From: Methylobacter sp.
Lineage (GTDB): Bacteria; Pseudomonadota; Gammaproteobacteria; Methylococcales; Methylomonadaceae
NCBI GenBank assembly: GCA_030679035.1
Contig: JAUXTH010000146.1
Location: forward strand, 1 to 64,000
DNA: 64,000 nucleotides
Direction of reading: 5' to 3'
Shown: piece by piece, positions 57,068-64,000 of the stretch
Layout of the letters: each line of letters starts with the position of its first letter
How positions within the stretch are numbered: the first letter of the stretch is position 1
The notes under the pieces: model-generated
Told to the model about the DNA's origin: nothing
Seen by the model: only the letters and a program-made list of their open reading frames with translations
The model's database searches: none
Program-made: the position numbers and the translations under genes

Positions 57068-58156
57068 ATGTCTGGAAACTCAATAGGAAAATTATTTACC
57101 GTCACCTCGTTTGGCGAAAGTCACGGCCCTGCGATAGGCTGTATCGTTGATGGCTGCCCTCCGGGCATGGCCTTGACCGAAGCCGATTTGCAGGAAGACC
57201 TGGATCGCAGGAAACCCGGCACTTCGCGGCACACTACCCAACGGCGCGAAGCCGACGAAGTTAAAATCCTGTCCGGCGTGTTCGAAGGCAAAACCACCGG
57301 TACGCCGATAGCCCTGCAAATCGAAAACACCGACCAGCGTTCCAAGGATTATTCCAAGATCGCCGATACCTTCAGGCCCGGCCATGCGGACTATACCTAC
57401 CAGCAAAAATACGGCATCAGGGATTATCGGGGAGGAGGGCGCTCATCGGCCCGTGAAACGGCCATGCGCGTTGCGGCGGGCGGCATCGCCAAGAAATACC
57501 TGAAGGAACAGGCAGGTATAGAAATACGCGGCTACCTGTCGCAGCTGGGGCCGATAAAAATCGAAAAAGTCGATTGGGCTGTTATCGACAGCAATCCTTT
57601 CTTCTGTCCTGACGCAGATAAAGTCGAGGAAATGGAAGCTTATATGGATGCGTTGCGCAAAGAGGGTGAATCCATTGGCGCGAGAATCGAAGTGGTCGCA
57701 ACCAACGTTCCACCTGGTTTGGGCGAGCCTATCTTTGACCGTCTTGATGCCGATCTGGCCCATGCCTTGATGAGCATTAATGCGGTCAAAGGCGTGGAAA
57801 TCGGCGACGGTTTCGATTGCATCGACAGCAAAGGCACACAGTTTCGCGACGAAATCACTCCTGACGGTTTTTTAAGCAATCATGCCGGCGGCATTTTGGG
57901 CGGTATTTCCAGCGGCCAGCATGTTACGGCCAGTATCGCCTTGAAGCCGACTTCCAGCCTGCGACTGCCGGGCAGAAGCATCAACCTGCAAGGCGAAGCG
58001 ATTGAAGTGGTCACCGAAGGCCGTCATGATCCCTGCGTGGGCATCCGCGCAACGCCGATTGCCGAGGCGATGATGGCGATAGTGATTATGGATCATTTGT
58101 TGCGGCACCGGGCGCAGAACATCAACGTGCAATCAGGATTGCCGATCTTAAGATAA
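57068..58156 (+). CDS. aroC: Chorismate synthase
   Basis: The last shikimate-pathway enzyme, converting EPSP to chorismate with reduced FMN. The 362-residue protein shows [20 protein letters not shown] near residue 10, the [12 protein letters not shown] segment near 120, GGISSGQHV near 278 and [17 protein letters not shown] near 318, all signatures of AroC. It sits 2 bases after prmB and 3 bases before the MFS gene, so the three are one transcript. Confidence 0.98.
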   Translation: MSGNSIGKLFTVTSFGESHGPAIGCIVDGCPPGMALTEADLQEDLDRRKPGTSRHTTQRREADEVKILSGVFEGKTTGTPIALQIENTDQRSKDYSKIADTFRPGHADYTYQQKYGIRDYRGGGRSSARETAMRVAAGGIAKKYLKEQAGIEIRGYLSQLGPIKIEKVDWAVIDSNPFFCPDADKVEEMEAYMDALRKEGESIGARIEVVATNVPPGLGEPIFDRLDADLAHALMSINAVKGVEIGDGFDCIDSKGTQFRDEITPDGFLSNHAGGILGGISSGQHVTASIALKPTSSLRLPGRSINLQGEAIEVVTEGRHDPCVGIRATPIAEAMMAIVIMDHLLRHRAQNINVQSGLPILR

Positions 58157-58159
58157 ACC

Positions 58160-59323
58160 ATGTCCGTTCCATACTGGCGACTGTCAGGCTTTTATTTCTT
58201 TTATTTCGCCACAGTTGGTGTTTTTCTTCCTTATTGGGGCCTTTATTTAAAAGGAAGCGGTTTTAATCCCGTTGAAATCGGCGAGCTCTCTGCAATGCTT
58301 AGCGGCACAAGAATCATTGCGCCGATTTTATGGGGCTGGATTGCCGATCATACCGGAAAAAATCTGCGCATCATCCGCATAGCCACTTTTTTAACGGCTG
58401 CATTCTTTGCCGGATTTTTATTTGTTCATGGCTATTTCTGGTTTGCCTGGATAACGATAGCCTTTAGCTTTTTTTGGAACGCCGCCTTGCCGCAATTCGA
58501 AGCGGTCACCTTATACCATCTAAAAACTGAACCGCATCGCTACAGCCGGATAAGGCTGTGGGGTTCTATCGGTTTTATTGTTGCGGTGCTGGGAGTCGGT
58601 TGGTTATTGGATTATCAGCCCCCGGTCATAATCCCACTATCGATTACCGCATTAATGACTCTCATCTGGCTGGTCAGCTTAATGACGCCGACAATCCAAG
58701 CTCCTCACCAGGAGGACACCGCCGTCGGCATCATGCAAATCATGAAGAGACCGGAACTGTGGGCTTTCCTGGTCGTTTATATGTTGTTGCAGCTTGCGCA
58801 CGCGCCTTATTACGTTTTTTATTCGATCTATCTTAAGCATTATCAATACACGGCCAGTCTGACCGGATTTTTGTGGGCGCTGGCAGTTTTTGCCGAGATT
58901 GTTTTATTCGTATATATGAGTCGCGTGCTGAAGCGTTTTTCCCTGCGGGCGGTTTTATTGACCAGCATTTTGCTGTCGGTGCTGCGCTGGTTGGTGATTG
59001 CCTGGTGTGTCGATTCCTTTTGGCTGTTGCTTATTGCCCAGCTATTGCATGCGGCAACGTTTGGCGGTGCTCATGTGGCCGCGATTCATTTGGTTCATTT
59101 GTATTTTGGCGACCGGCATCAGGGTAAAGGTCAGGCGCTATACACCAGCTTAACTTTCGGCTTGGGCGGAATGCTGGGCAGTTACTTTAGCGGCTATTAT
59201 TGGGACTCATTGGGCGCAGAGTTTGTCTATTCAATGGCGGCAGTTTTTTGTAGTATTGCGTTTGTTATTGCCTATATTTGGGTTGGACGGGAAAGTTCTC
59301 AAGATGGAACTGTATTAGGTTAA
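58160..59323 (+). CDS. MFS transporter (MFS_1-like, HcaT-type)
   Basis: A 387-residue inner-membrane transporter with about 12 helices. The start (PYWRLSGFYFFYFATVGVFLPYWGLYLKG) and RIIAPILWGWIADHTGK loop match the MFS_1-like group that includes the phenylpropionate permease HcaT and sugar permeases. The substrate is unknown. It is translationally close to aroC. Its stop is followed almost at once by a GTCGGGTTGCGCTAACCCGAC palindrome before exbB. Confidence 0.9.
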   Translation: MSVPYWRLSGFYFFYFATVGVFLPYWGLYLKGSGFNPVEIGELSAMLSGTRIIAPILWGWIADHTGKNLRIIRIATFLTAAFFAGFLFVHGYFWFAWITIAFSFFWNAALPQFEAVTLYHLKTEPHRYSRIRLWGSIGFIVAVLGVGWLLDYQPPVIIPLSITALMTLIWLVSLMTPTIQAPHQEDTAVGIMQIMKRPELWAFLVVYMLLQLAHAPYYVFYSIYLKHYQYTASLTGFLWALAVFAEIVLFVYMSRVLKRFSLRAVLLTSILLSVLRWLVIAWCVDSFWLLLIAQLLHAATFGGAHVAAIHLVHLYFGDRHQGKGQALYTSLTFGLGGMLGSYFSGYYWDSLGAEFVYSMAAVFCSIAFVIAYIWVGRESSQDGTVLG

Positions 59324-59329
59324 AATAGT

Positions 59330-59350
59330 GTCGGGTTGCGCTAACCCGAC
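59330..59350. repeat. Palindrome GTCGGGTTGCGCTAACCCGAC
   Basis: A near-perfect palindrome between the MFS gene and exbB, related to the TTGGGTTA...TAACCCAA elements near 63.81 and 63.85 kb. Confidence 0.8.
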
Positions 59351-59372
59351 CAGCAATTTTTTGGGAAATAAT

Positions 59373-59987
59373 GTGTTTGAAATTATAAAAAGCGGCGGCT
59401 GGATGATGCTGCCAATCATACTGAGTTCCATTGGTGCCATGGGCATTATCGCGGAACGTTTTTGGTCTTTACGTAGAAAAAAGATTTTGCCGCCCGCGCT
59501 AGTCGCGCAAGTATGGCGTTTATCTCGAGACAAAAAGCTGGATGATGCCACTTTGCGCCATTTGAGAAACAGCTCGCCGCTCGGCTGTATTTTGGCCGCA
59601 GGCCTTGCCAATAGCCATCATGGCAGAAAATTCATGAAGGAATGTATCGAAGAAGCCGGTCGCAGGGTCGTGCACGACCTGGAGCGCTTTCTTAATACCC
59701 TGGGTACGATTGCAGCAGTCAGCCCATTGCTGGGTTTATTAGGCACCGTATTCGGCATGATTGATATTTTTGCGTCTCTTTTGCAGCATGGCTCCGGCAA
59801 TCCCTCCGTTTTGGCTGGCGGTATTTCGGTGGCCCTGATTACGACGGCAGCGGGTTTGACGGTGGCTATCCCCAGCCTGATTTTTCATCGTTACTTTGAA
59901 AGGCTGGTTGATGAATATGTGGTCATCATGGAAGAGGAAGCGTTAAAACTGATCGATATTTTGCACGAAGACCGGAAAGCGTCCTGA
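59373..59987 (+). CDS. exbB: MotA/TolQ/ExbB proton-channel family protein
   Basis: A 204-residue three-helix inner-membrane protein of the ExbB/TolQ family that forms a proton-driven motor with ExbD. It shows an N-terminal helix (GGWMMLPIILSSIGAMGIIAE), then the family segment LGTIAAVSPLLGLLGTVFGMIDIF and AGGISVALITTAAGLTVAIP. The frame is open from a GTG at 59328, but that would place the palindrome inside the gene; the GTG at 59373, with GGGA upstream, starts the family's short N-terminus. It overlaps exbD by one base. Position before lpxK is common in gammaproteobacteria and may serve the envelope rather than a specific TonB. Confidence 0.92.
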   Translation: MFEIIKSGGWMMLPIILSSIGAMGIIAERFWSLRRKKILPPALVAQVWRLSRDKKLDDATLRHLRNSSPLGCILAAGLANSHHGRKFMKECIEEAGRRVVHDLERFLNTLGTIAAVSPLLGLLGTVFGMIDIFASLLQHGSGNPSVLAGGISVALITTAAGLTVAIPSLIFHRYFERLVDEYVVIMEEEALKLIDILHEDRKAS

Positions 59988-60418
59988 TGAAGTTCCATCG
60001 TAAAAAAAGGGAAAATGTTGATATTACGTTGATCTCGATGATTGACGTGCTTTTTGTGCTGCTGCTTTTCTTCATGGTTTCCACAACCTTTAATCAAAAT
60101 ACGGAAGTCAATATCAAGCTTCCCGAGGCGGAAGGAACAGAGGCTGCGGAACATCCCAAAACAGTCTCCCTGGTAATTGATGCGGACGGCATATACTCCT
60201 TGATCGGTGAAGACGGCTTGCCTCATCAATTAATCGATCAAAACAGGGCAGGCTTAAAACAGGAATTAAGCAGGCTTGCAGCACAGTCCAGGGATCTCCC
60301 TTTTATCATCAATGCCGATGACAAAACGCCTAACAAAGCGGTTATGACCGCGCTGGATATTGCAGGCCAAGTGGGATTCAGTCACATCACCTTTGCAACG
60401 CTGCATCCGACCGAATAG
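59987..60418 (+). CDS. exbD: ExbD/TolR family protein
   Basis: A 143-residue partner of ExbB with one N-terminal membrane helix. The basic start, ITLISMIDVLFVLLLFFMVSTTF with the essential aspartate in the helix, and the periplasmic domain ending HITFATLHP are typical. It overlaps exbB by one base (TGATG) and lies 2 bases before lpxK. Confidence 0.95.
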   Translation: MKFHRKKRENVDITLISMIDVLFVLLLFFMVSTTFNQNTEVNIKLPEAEGTEAAEHPKTVSLVIDADGIYSLIGEDGLPHQLIDQNRAGLKQELSRLAAQSRDLPFIINADDKTPNKAVMTALDIAGQVGFSHITFATLHPTE

Positions 60419-60420
60419 CC

Positions 60421-61431
60421 ATGAAAAAAACCTTATCCCGATGGCTGGTAGACATCTGGTACAAAGACCCGTTTATCGGCGTATTCCTGATGCCGCTGGG
60501 TTTTTTATTCAGCGACTTCGTTAAATTCAGGAAGTTTTTGTATCGTATCGGCGTGTTAAAAAAACATAGCCTGCCGGTTCCGGTTATCGTGATAGGCAAT
60601 ATCACCGTGGGCGGCACCGGCAAAACGCCGTTGATTATCTGGCTGGCTGGATTGCTTAAAGCTGAAGGTTTCAAGCCCGGCATCATCAGCCGAGGCTACG
60701 GCGGGCAAGCTGAAGTCTGGCCGCAATGGGTCGATGCAAATAGCACGGCGGAACAGGTCGGAGACGAAGCCTTGTTGATAGCCAAGCAAACCGATTGCCC
60801 CATGGCAGTCAGCCCGATACGTGCAGATGCTGCCAGACTGCTGCTTGAAAAATCAGACTGCAATGTCATTTTATCCGACGACGGGCTGCAACATTACGCG
60901 CTGAACAGGGACATTGAAATTGCCGTGATCGACGGTGAAAGGCGCTTCGGTAACGGTTATTGCCTACCGGCAGGGCCGCTCCGCGAACCGATAGAAAGAT
61001 TGCAGAGCGTCGATTTTATCGTCGTCAACGGAGAAAAATCGGAAGACAACGAGTTTTCGATGCAAATCACCGGCGATACCGCCGTCAATCTCGCTACCGG
61101 ACAGCAAAAACCGTTGCAGGAATTTAGCGCAACCGGCTGTCATGCCTTGGCTGGTATAGGCAATCCAGACCGATTCTTTAAACTGTTGGAGTCAGCCGGT
61201 TTGATCTGTAAAACCCACAGCTTCCCCGATCATTATAAATTCCTGGTTGGCGACATCTCGTTTTCTGGTTCCGAACCGGTATTAATGACCGAGAAGGATG
61301 CGGTCAAATGCATGGGCTTTGCAGGTGAGCAGCATTGGTACGTTCCGGTAAAAGCGGTTCCTGAAACAGGTTTCGCCGAGCAGTTATTGGAGCGGCTACG
61401 AGAAAAGATCAAACCTAACCATGTAAAATAA
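60421..61431 (+). CDS. lpxK: Tetraacyldisaccharide 4-prime-kinase
   Basis: LpxK phosphorylates the lipid A disaccharide at the inner membrane, using ATP. The 336-residue protein has an N-terminal hydrophobic anchor, the Walker A loop NITVGGTGKTP near residue 60, SRGYGG near 91, and DDGLQHYAL near 156. All are intact. It follows exbD by 2 bases. Presence of lpxK confirms a lipopolysaccharide-bearing outer membrane. Confidence 0.97.
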   Translation: MKKTLSRWLVDIWYKDPFIGVFLMPLGFLFSDFVKFRKFLYRIGVLKKHSLPVPVIVIGNITVGGTGKTPLIIWLAGLLKAEGFKPGIISRGYGGQAEVWPQWVDANSTAEQVGDEALLIAKQTDCPMAVSPIRADAARLLLEKSDCNVILSDDGLQHYALNRDIEIAVIDGERRFGNGYCLPAGPLREPIERLQSVDFIVVNGEKSEDNEFSMQITGDTAVNLATGQQKPLQEFSATGCHALAGIGNPDRFFKLLESAGLICKTHSFPDHYKFLVGDISFSGSEPVLMTEKDAVKCMGFAGEQHWYVPVKAVPETGFAEQLLERLREKIKPNHVK

Positions 61432-61460
61432 ATTACTCTGAAAAATAATGAGGTGATTAT

Positions 61461-61676
61461 ATGATTACATTAGACCAACAGCTAGAGCACCAGCTTGAGC
61501 ATATCGCAGTAGAGCAGGGCATCAGCGTTTCTCAGCTGATTAAAGACTTTATTCTTGATTACCAGTCCGAAAGGGAAGCGGTTGCACGGGCCGAACAATC
61601 CTATGCTGAATACAAGCGTACAGGTCAAACCGTGTCTTTAGATCAACTAATAAAAGACAATGACTTGGAAGATTGA
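61461..61676 (+). CDS. RelB/CopG-like antitoxin
   Basis: A 71-residue acidic protein that begins MITLDQQLEHQLEHIA, followed by GISVSQLIKDFIL, the strand-helix-helix pattern of ribbon-helix-helix antitoxins. The C-terminal half (QTVSLDQLIKDNDLED) would wrap the toxin. GAGGTG precedes the ATG. It overlaps the RelE-like gene by 17 bases, the usual antitoxin-first arrangement, and probably autoregulates the pair. Confidence 0.88.
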   Translation: MITLDQQLEHQLEHIAVEQGISVSQLIKDFILDYQSEREAVARAEQSYAEYKRTGQTVSLDQLIKDNDLED

Positions 61677-61926
61677 GTTTACTGTTCAAGCAGCAAAACA
61701 GTTTAACAAGTTGGATAAACCGATACAGCAAAGGATCAGTACCTTCCTTACTTCCCGGTTGGCTAAATTAGACGATCCACGGCAACTGGGAAAACAACTG
61801 CAAGGCCCGTTGTCGGAGTTTTGGTCTTACAGAGTTGGCGATTACCGATTATTGGCAGTATTTGAAGGTGATCGATTGATAATTGTTCTTAACGATATTG
61901 CTCATCGAAAACATATTTACAAATAG
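61660..61926 (+). CDS. RelE/ParE-type toxin
   Basis: An 88-residue protein with the RelE fold pattern: WKIEFTVQAAKQFNKLDK at the start, SEFWSYRVGDYRLLAVF with the conserved R and Y positions, and IAHRKHIYK at the end, where the H-R and Y residues of the RNase site of RelE relatives are found. It is therefore more likely a ribosome-dependent mRNA interferase than a gyrase inhibitor. It overlaps the antitoxin gene. Confidence 0.9.
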   Translation: MTWKIEFTVQAAKQFNKLDKPIQQRISTFLTSRLAKLDDPRQLGKQLQGPLSEFWSYRVGDYRLLAVFEGDRLIIVLNDIAHRKHIYK

Positions 61927-62135
61927 CTGTCAAAATGTTCGGAATGGAGTTGTAAACTCAGCCTACGGAACTAAAACAAGAAAGTAGCGGTTATTTCTAA
62001 CCCCCTCCAAGATGGTATTGGTTTTTAGTTGAAACTGAATATCAGCTTCCAGCCAAAACCGGTCATTGAGAGCAAGTCTTTCAGAGTTGAATCCACCATC
62101 ACCATGACAAATAAAGCCATGGAACCGCAATAAAA

Positions 62136-62591
62136 ATGAGTATGAAAATTTCCGTTATTATAAAAAAACTATCAAATCCTCGTATTAGAAGGCGATTAAA
62201 AATTGGCCTTTCTGTTTATGGTGTCGTGATTATCATTGGTCTGTTATTTAAGGTCGTCTATGATATTGGTTATTTTAACGCGCAGTCACTTAAAGATGAT
62301 AAAAACGCTGAGCAACTTATTACGCATCAAGTGCTGACAATGGAAGCTGCTCAGCGTATTGTGTCAGGCGCGCTAAAAGAAGACCCTCTGAACCCAAAAA
62401 CAATTGTGGTTCAGATTATTGATGACAATCAGAAACTTTCAAGCATTATTATAGAAAACAATCAGCAAAGAAAAATTGCTTGGATTATAGATATGCGTTT
62501 GTTTTTTACCAATGATCTATTCAATTACGAAGGTTATAATTTAACTGAAGGTATTGAGCATCAACACAATATCAATCGTGGTGATCATTGA
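62136..62591 (+). CDS. Hypothetical single-pass membrane protein
   Basis: A 151-residue protein not recognised. A basic start (KKLSNPRIRRRLKIG) precedes one strong membrane helix (about residues 26-46, VYGVVIIIGLLFKVV), then a soluble domain with HQVLTMEAAQRIVSGAL. The start is either the ATG at 62136 or the one at 62142; no good Shine-Dalgarno sequence is seen. The gene is AT-rich compared with neighbouring housekeeping genes. The gap before it (61927-62135) holds nothing recognised. Confidence 0.6.
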   Translation: MSMKISVIIKKLSNPRIRRRLKIGLSVYGVVIIIGLLFKVVYDIGYFNAQSLKDDKNAEQLITHQVLTMEAAQRIVSGALKEDPLNPKTIVVQIIDDNQKLSSIIIENNQQRKIAWIIDMRLFFTNDLFNYEGYNLTEGIEHQHNINRGDH

Positions 62592-62865
62592 TTGCCCGTA
62601 ACAGGACTAGCGGGGGCATTTGAACAGAAACTTATGGCTGTCTATGCTAATTCAGAGAATCGTTCTGGAATTGACGGAGCTGAGTGCCTCAGGTCGCGGC
62701 CATTAGGAGACAGACACAGGTTTACAGTGGACGGCTGATCATCCTTTGAAATCGGTCATTCAGTGACTGCCAGTGATCGGAAGTCACTTACCGCTGACGG
62801 TGAATGATCTGATTGAACAGGTTTCGTTGGAAATAAACGGCTGCAGGAATGCGATATTTTCTTTA
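62592..62865. other. Gap without recognisable gene
   Basis: About 270 bases with no open frame of recognisable family on either strand. The stretch has frequent stops and looks like decayed sequence, but its origin was not identified. Confidence 0.4.
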
Positions 62866-62970
62866 TTAACTCTTAGAATCTTTCTTGGATTTCTTTGCCG
62901 CCTTTTTTTCTTTCGGACTCAGAGCAGGCTTTTTCTTGTCTTCTCTATTACTTTTTTGTTCCTTACTCAT
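62866..62970 (-). CDS. Small highly basic protein (34 residues)
   Basis: Reading the minus strand from the ATG at 62970, a 34-codon frame starts MSKEQKSNREDKKKPALSPK and continues with EKKAAKKSKKDSKS and a stop at 62866-62868. About 40 percent of residues are lysine. GGAG is placed eight bases before the ATG, an ideal spacing. Similar tiny lysine-rich proteins with the KKKPA-(L/M)-(S/T)-PKEKKAAK pattern are known as conserved hypotheticals in proteobacteria. Function is unknown; RNA or DNA binding would suit its charge. Confidence 0.7.
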   Translation of the reverse strand: MSKEQKSNREDKKKPALSPKEKKAAKKSKKDSKS

Positions 62971-63138
62971 GGTATTCGCTCCAAATAATTAATGGGTTTT
63001 TCTGAGAATTCATACAAAATACACCGGTATGCCAGTGCATCACCAATGAATTGAAACAACCGCCTTAGAATGGAAGAATGCAAAGATGAACACATGCATC
63101 CAAGTCGGTTTCGAATCGTAACAACCCTCGACTTCCTA

Positions 63139-63483
63139 CTAGAGATCGCGTGCGCGGATGAGAACCGAACCATCCTCTTCATAGATTTCGTTTTCTATGA
63201 GCCTTCTCGCTGCCTCTTGTATAGTCGATCTATGCCGAGCTACAAAACGCATGGGCTCCTCTTCTGAGGAGCCGAATTTATCTCTCAAGCTCCCCAGTGA
63301 TATTCGGCAGAGCACACGTTTTTTGTTGACCACCGCCGCAACGGTCGCCACTTTGGTTATGGTATTCCAGCACTCAAGCATAGGGAATGAAATCACTGTG
63401 TTTCCTGAAGCAGATATTCGATTTTGGGTCAAGTATACACACCATTCCTGCTCGCTGGTCCAGTGCAACTCAGTTTTTGGCAA
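63139..63483 (-). CDS. DUF1488-like protein
   Basis: A protein of up to 114 residues. From about residue 31 (ISFPMLECW) through KKRVLCRISLGSLRDKFG, FVARHRSTIQEAARRLI to the end EDGSVLIRARDL, the pattern fits the DUF1488 family, small proteins of unknown function. The frame opens only with a TTG at 63483, and no ATG lies before the domain, so the true start is uncertain. No Shine-Dalgarno sequence is clear. Codon use looks less biased than in neighbouring genes, so partial decay is possible. Confidence 0.6.
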   Translation of the reverse strand: MPKTELHWTSEQEWCVYLTQNRISASGNTVISFPMLECWNTITKVATVAAVVNKKRVLCRISLGSLRDKFGSSEEEPMRFVARHRSTIQEAARRLIENEIYEEDGSVLIRARDL

Positions 63484-63895
63484 GGGTAAACAGGCAACTG
63501 CTGTTGGCCCGCTACTTACGGAACCAAGCTTAGCCGTTGGCGACTAAGCAATCGGCCATCGCGGCACTGAACTGCTGGAACTGGTGATATGTCGAGAAAA
63601 CAACGTGATCAAAGATGAACTTAATCAGAGGATTCATCCTGAGTATACTCTAAGGTACATCTAATAGTTGATTTATTATTTCGTGGTGATTCGGTTCAGT
63701 TTGGAGATAGGTAAATAAGAGCCTCGGACAGTGACCGTAGACCGGAAAAACGATGCTGGAAGTGATAAATATTGAACGACAAAAGACTTTTTTCATTGTC
63801 CACAGTGCCGTTGGGTTAGGCGCTAGCCGTAACCCAACACAATCGCGCAAAATGTTGGGTTACGCTACCAACCTGCAAACCACCTTCCTACCGTT
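63484..63895. repeat. Gap with TTGGGTTA / TAACCCAA palindromes
   Basis: No gene is recognised. Two palindromes lie near the right end: TTGGGTTAGGCGCTAGCC with CGTAACCCAA (63811-63837), and GTTGGGTTACGCTACCAAC (63854-63872). They are related to the element at 59330-59350. Confidence 0.65.
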
Positions 63896-64000
63896 TTATT
63901 TCACCCGCTCAATATGAACCATCGTCGCCCGTAAAGAAGCCAGCACGTCGATAAACAAGCAAACCATTGAGCTGAAAATAAACAACACGCTGAACACGAC
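63896..64000 (-). CDS. Membrane protein, C-terminal part (cut by window end)
   Basis: The last 34 codons of a minus-strand gene that starts beyond the window. The visible residues are one hydrophobic helix (VVFSVLFIFSSMVCLFIDVL) followed by SLRATMVHIERVK and a stop. This tail resembles that of DUF2721 inner-membrane proteins, but the piece is too short to be sure. Confidence 0.6.
   Translation of the reverse strand, partial: VVFSVLFIFSSMVCLFIDVLASLRATMVHIERVK

Noticed and set aside
59328-59372. Upstream GTG start for exbB
   Set aside because: It would place a dispersed palindrome in the gene and add residues not seen in the family. The GTG at 59373 has a better ribosome site.

Overview
The window is typical proteobacterial chromosome: dense genes, Gram-negative envelope functions (lipid A kinase, two-partner secretion, MSHA-type pilus assembly), and a ribD-ribE-ribBA-ribH-nusB-thiL-pgpA order usual in Gammaproteobacteria. 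The mix of gammaproteobacterial housekeeping genes with a HrcA/CIRCE-type groES operator, many c-di-GMP proteins and many palindromic intergenic repeats would suit a Methylococcales-like gammaproteobacterium. That placement is an inference; no methane-oxidation gene or rRNA is present to prove it.

Layout. 0.2-3.3 kb: moeB-like gene, then groES-groEL behind a CIRCE-overlapped promoter and closed by a strong terminator. 3.6-7.2 kb: mshE-mshG-mshF pilus assembly genes without pilins. 7.2-14.4 kb: grxC and a class II aldolase on the minus strand, then nrdR and the riboflavin/thiamine/phospholipid housekeeping run. 14.7-27.3 kb: six minus-strand genes: PAS-SpoIIE phosphatase, TpsB, a double FecR protein, TpsA adhesin, CHASE2 nucleotide cyclase, GAF-HD-GYP. 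They look like one surface-adhesin and second-messenger unit. 27.4-33.3 kb: histone-deacetylase-like hydrolase, an orphan winged-helix regulator with a degenerate receiver, a PAS-GGDEF-EAL protein, and a gene-poor stretch with a decayed IS5-like transposase and palindromes.

33.4-48.8 kb: a long minus-strand chemotaxis cluster (mcp, cheY, STAS, cheA, mcp, cheW, receptor-tip protein, diiron MBL protein, cheR, cheD, cheB, HEAGH peptidase-like protein, MHYT-PAS-GGDEF-EAL). Two features stand out. A probable oxygen-binding diiron protein overlaps a gene for a bare chemoreceptor signalling tip. CheA carries two tandem 24-residue motifs like those of the MshEN c-di-GMP receptor, and the same motif pair is present in MshE in this window. 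Together with two GGDEF-EAL proteins, an HD-GYP protein and a PilZ protein, this makes c-di-GMP control of chemotaxis and pili the main theme.

49.3-64 kb: lactate/malate dehydrogenase family protein, PilZ, prfC, VanZ-like, FliK-like, HDOD, prmB-aroC-MFS, exbB-exbD-lpxK, a RelB/RelE-type toxin-antitoxin pair, small hypothetical proteins, a DUF1488-like protein and a membrane protein cut by the window end. Several families of hairpin repeats fill the gaps between genes, including gaps inside apparent operons, and in at least three cases repeat sequence has become part of a coding region (nusB end, diiron protein end, PAS-phosphatase linker).
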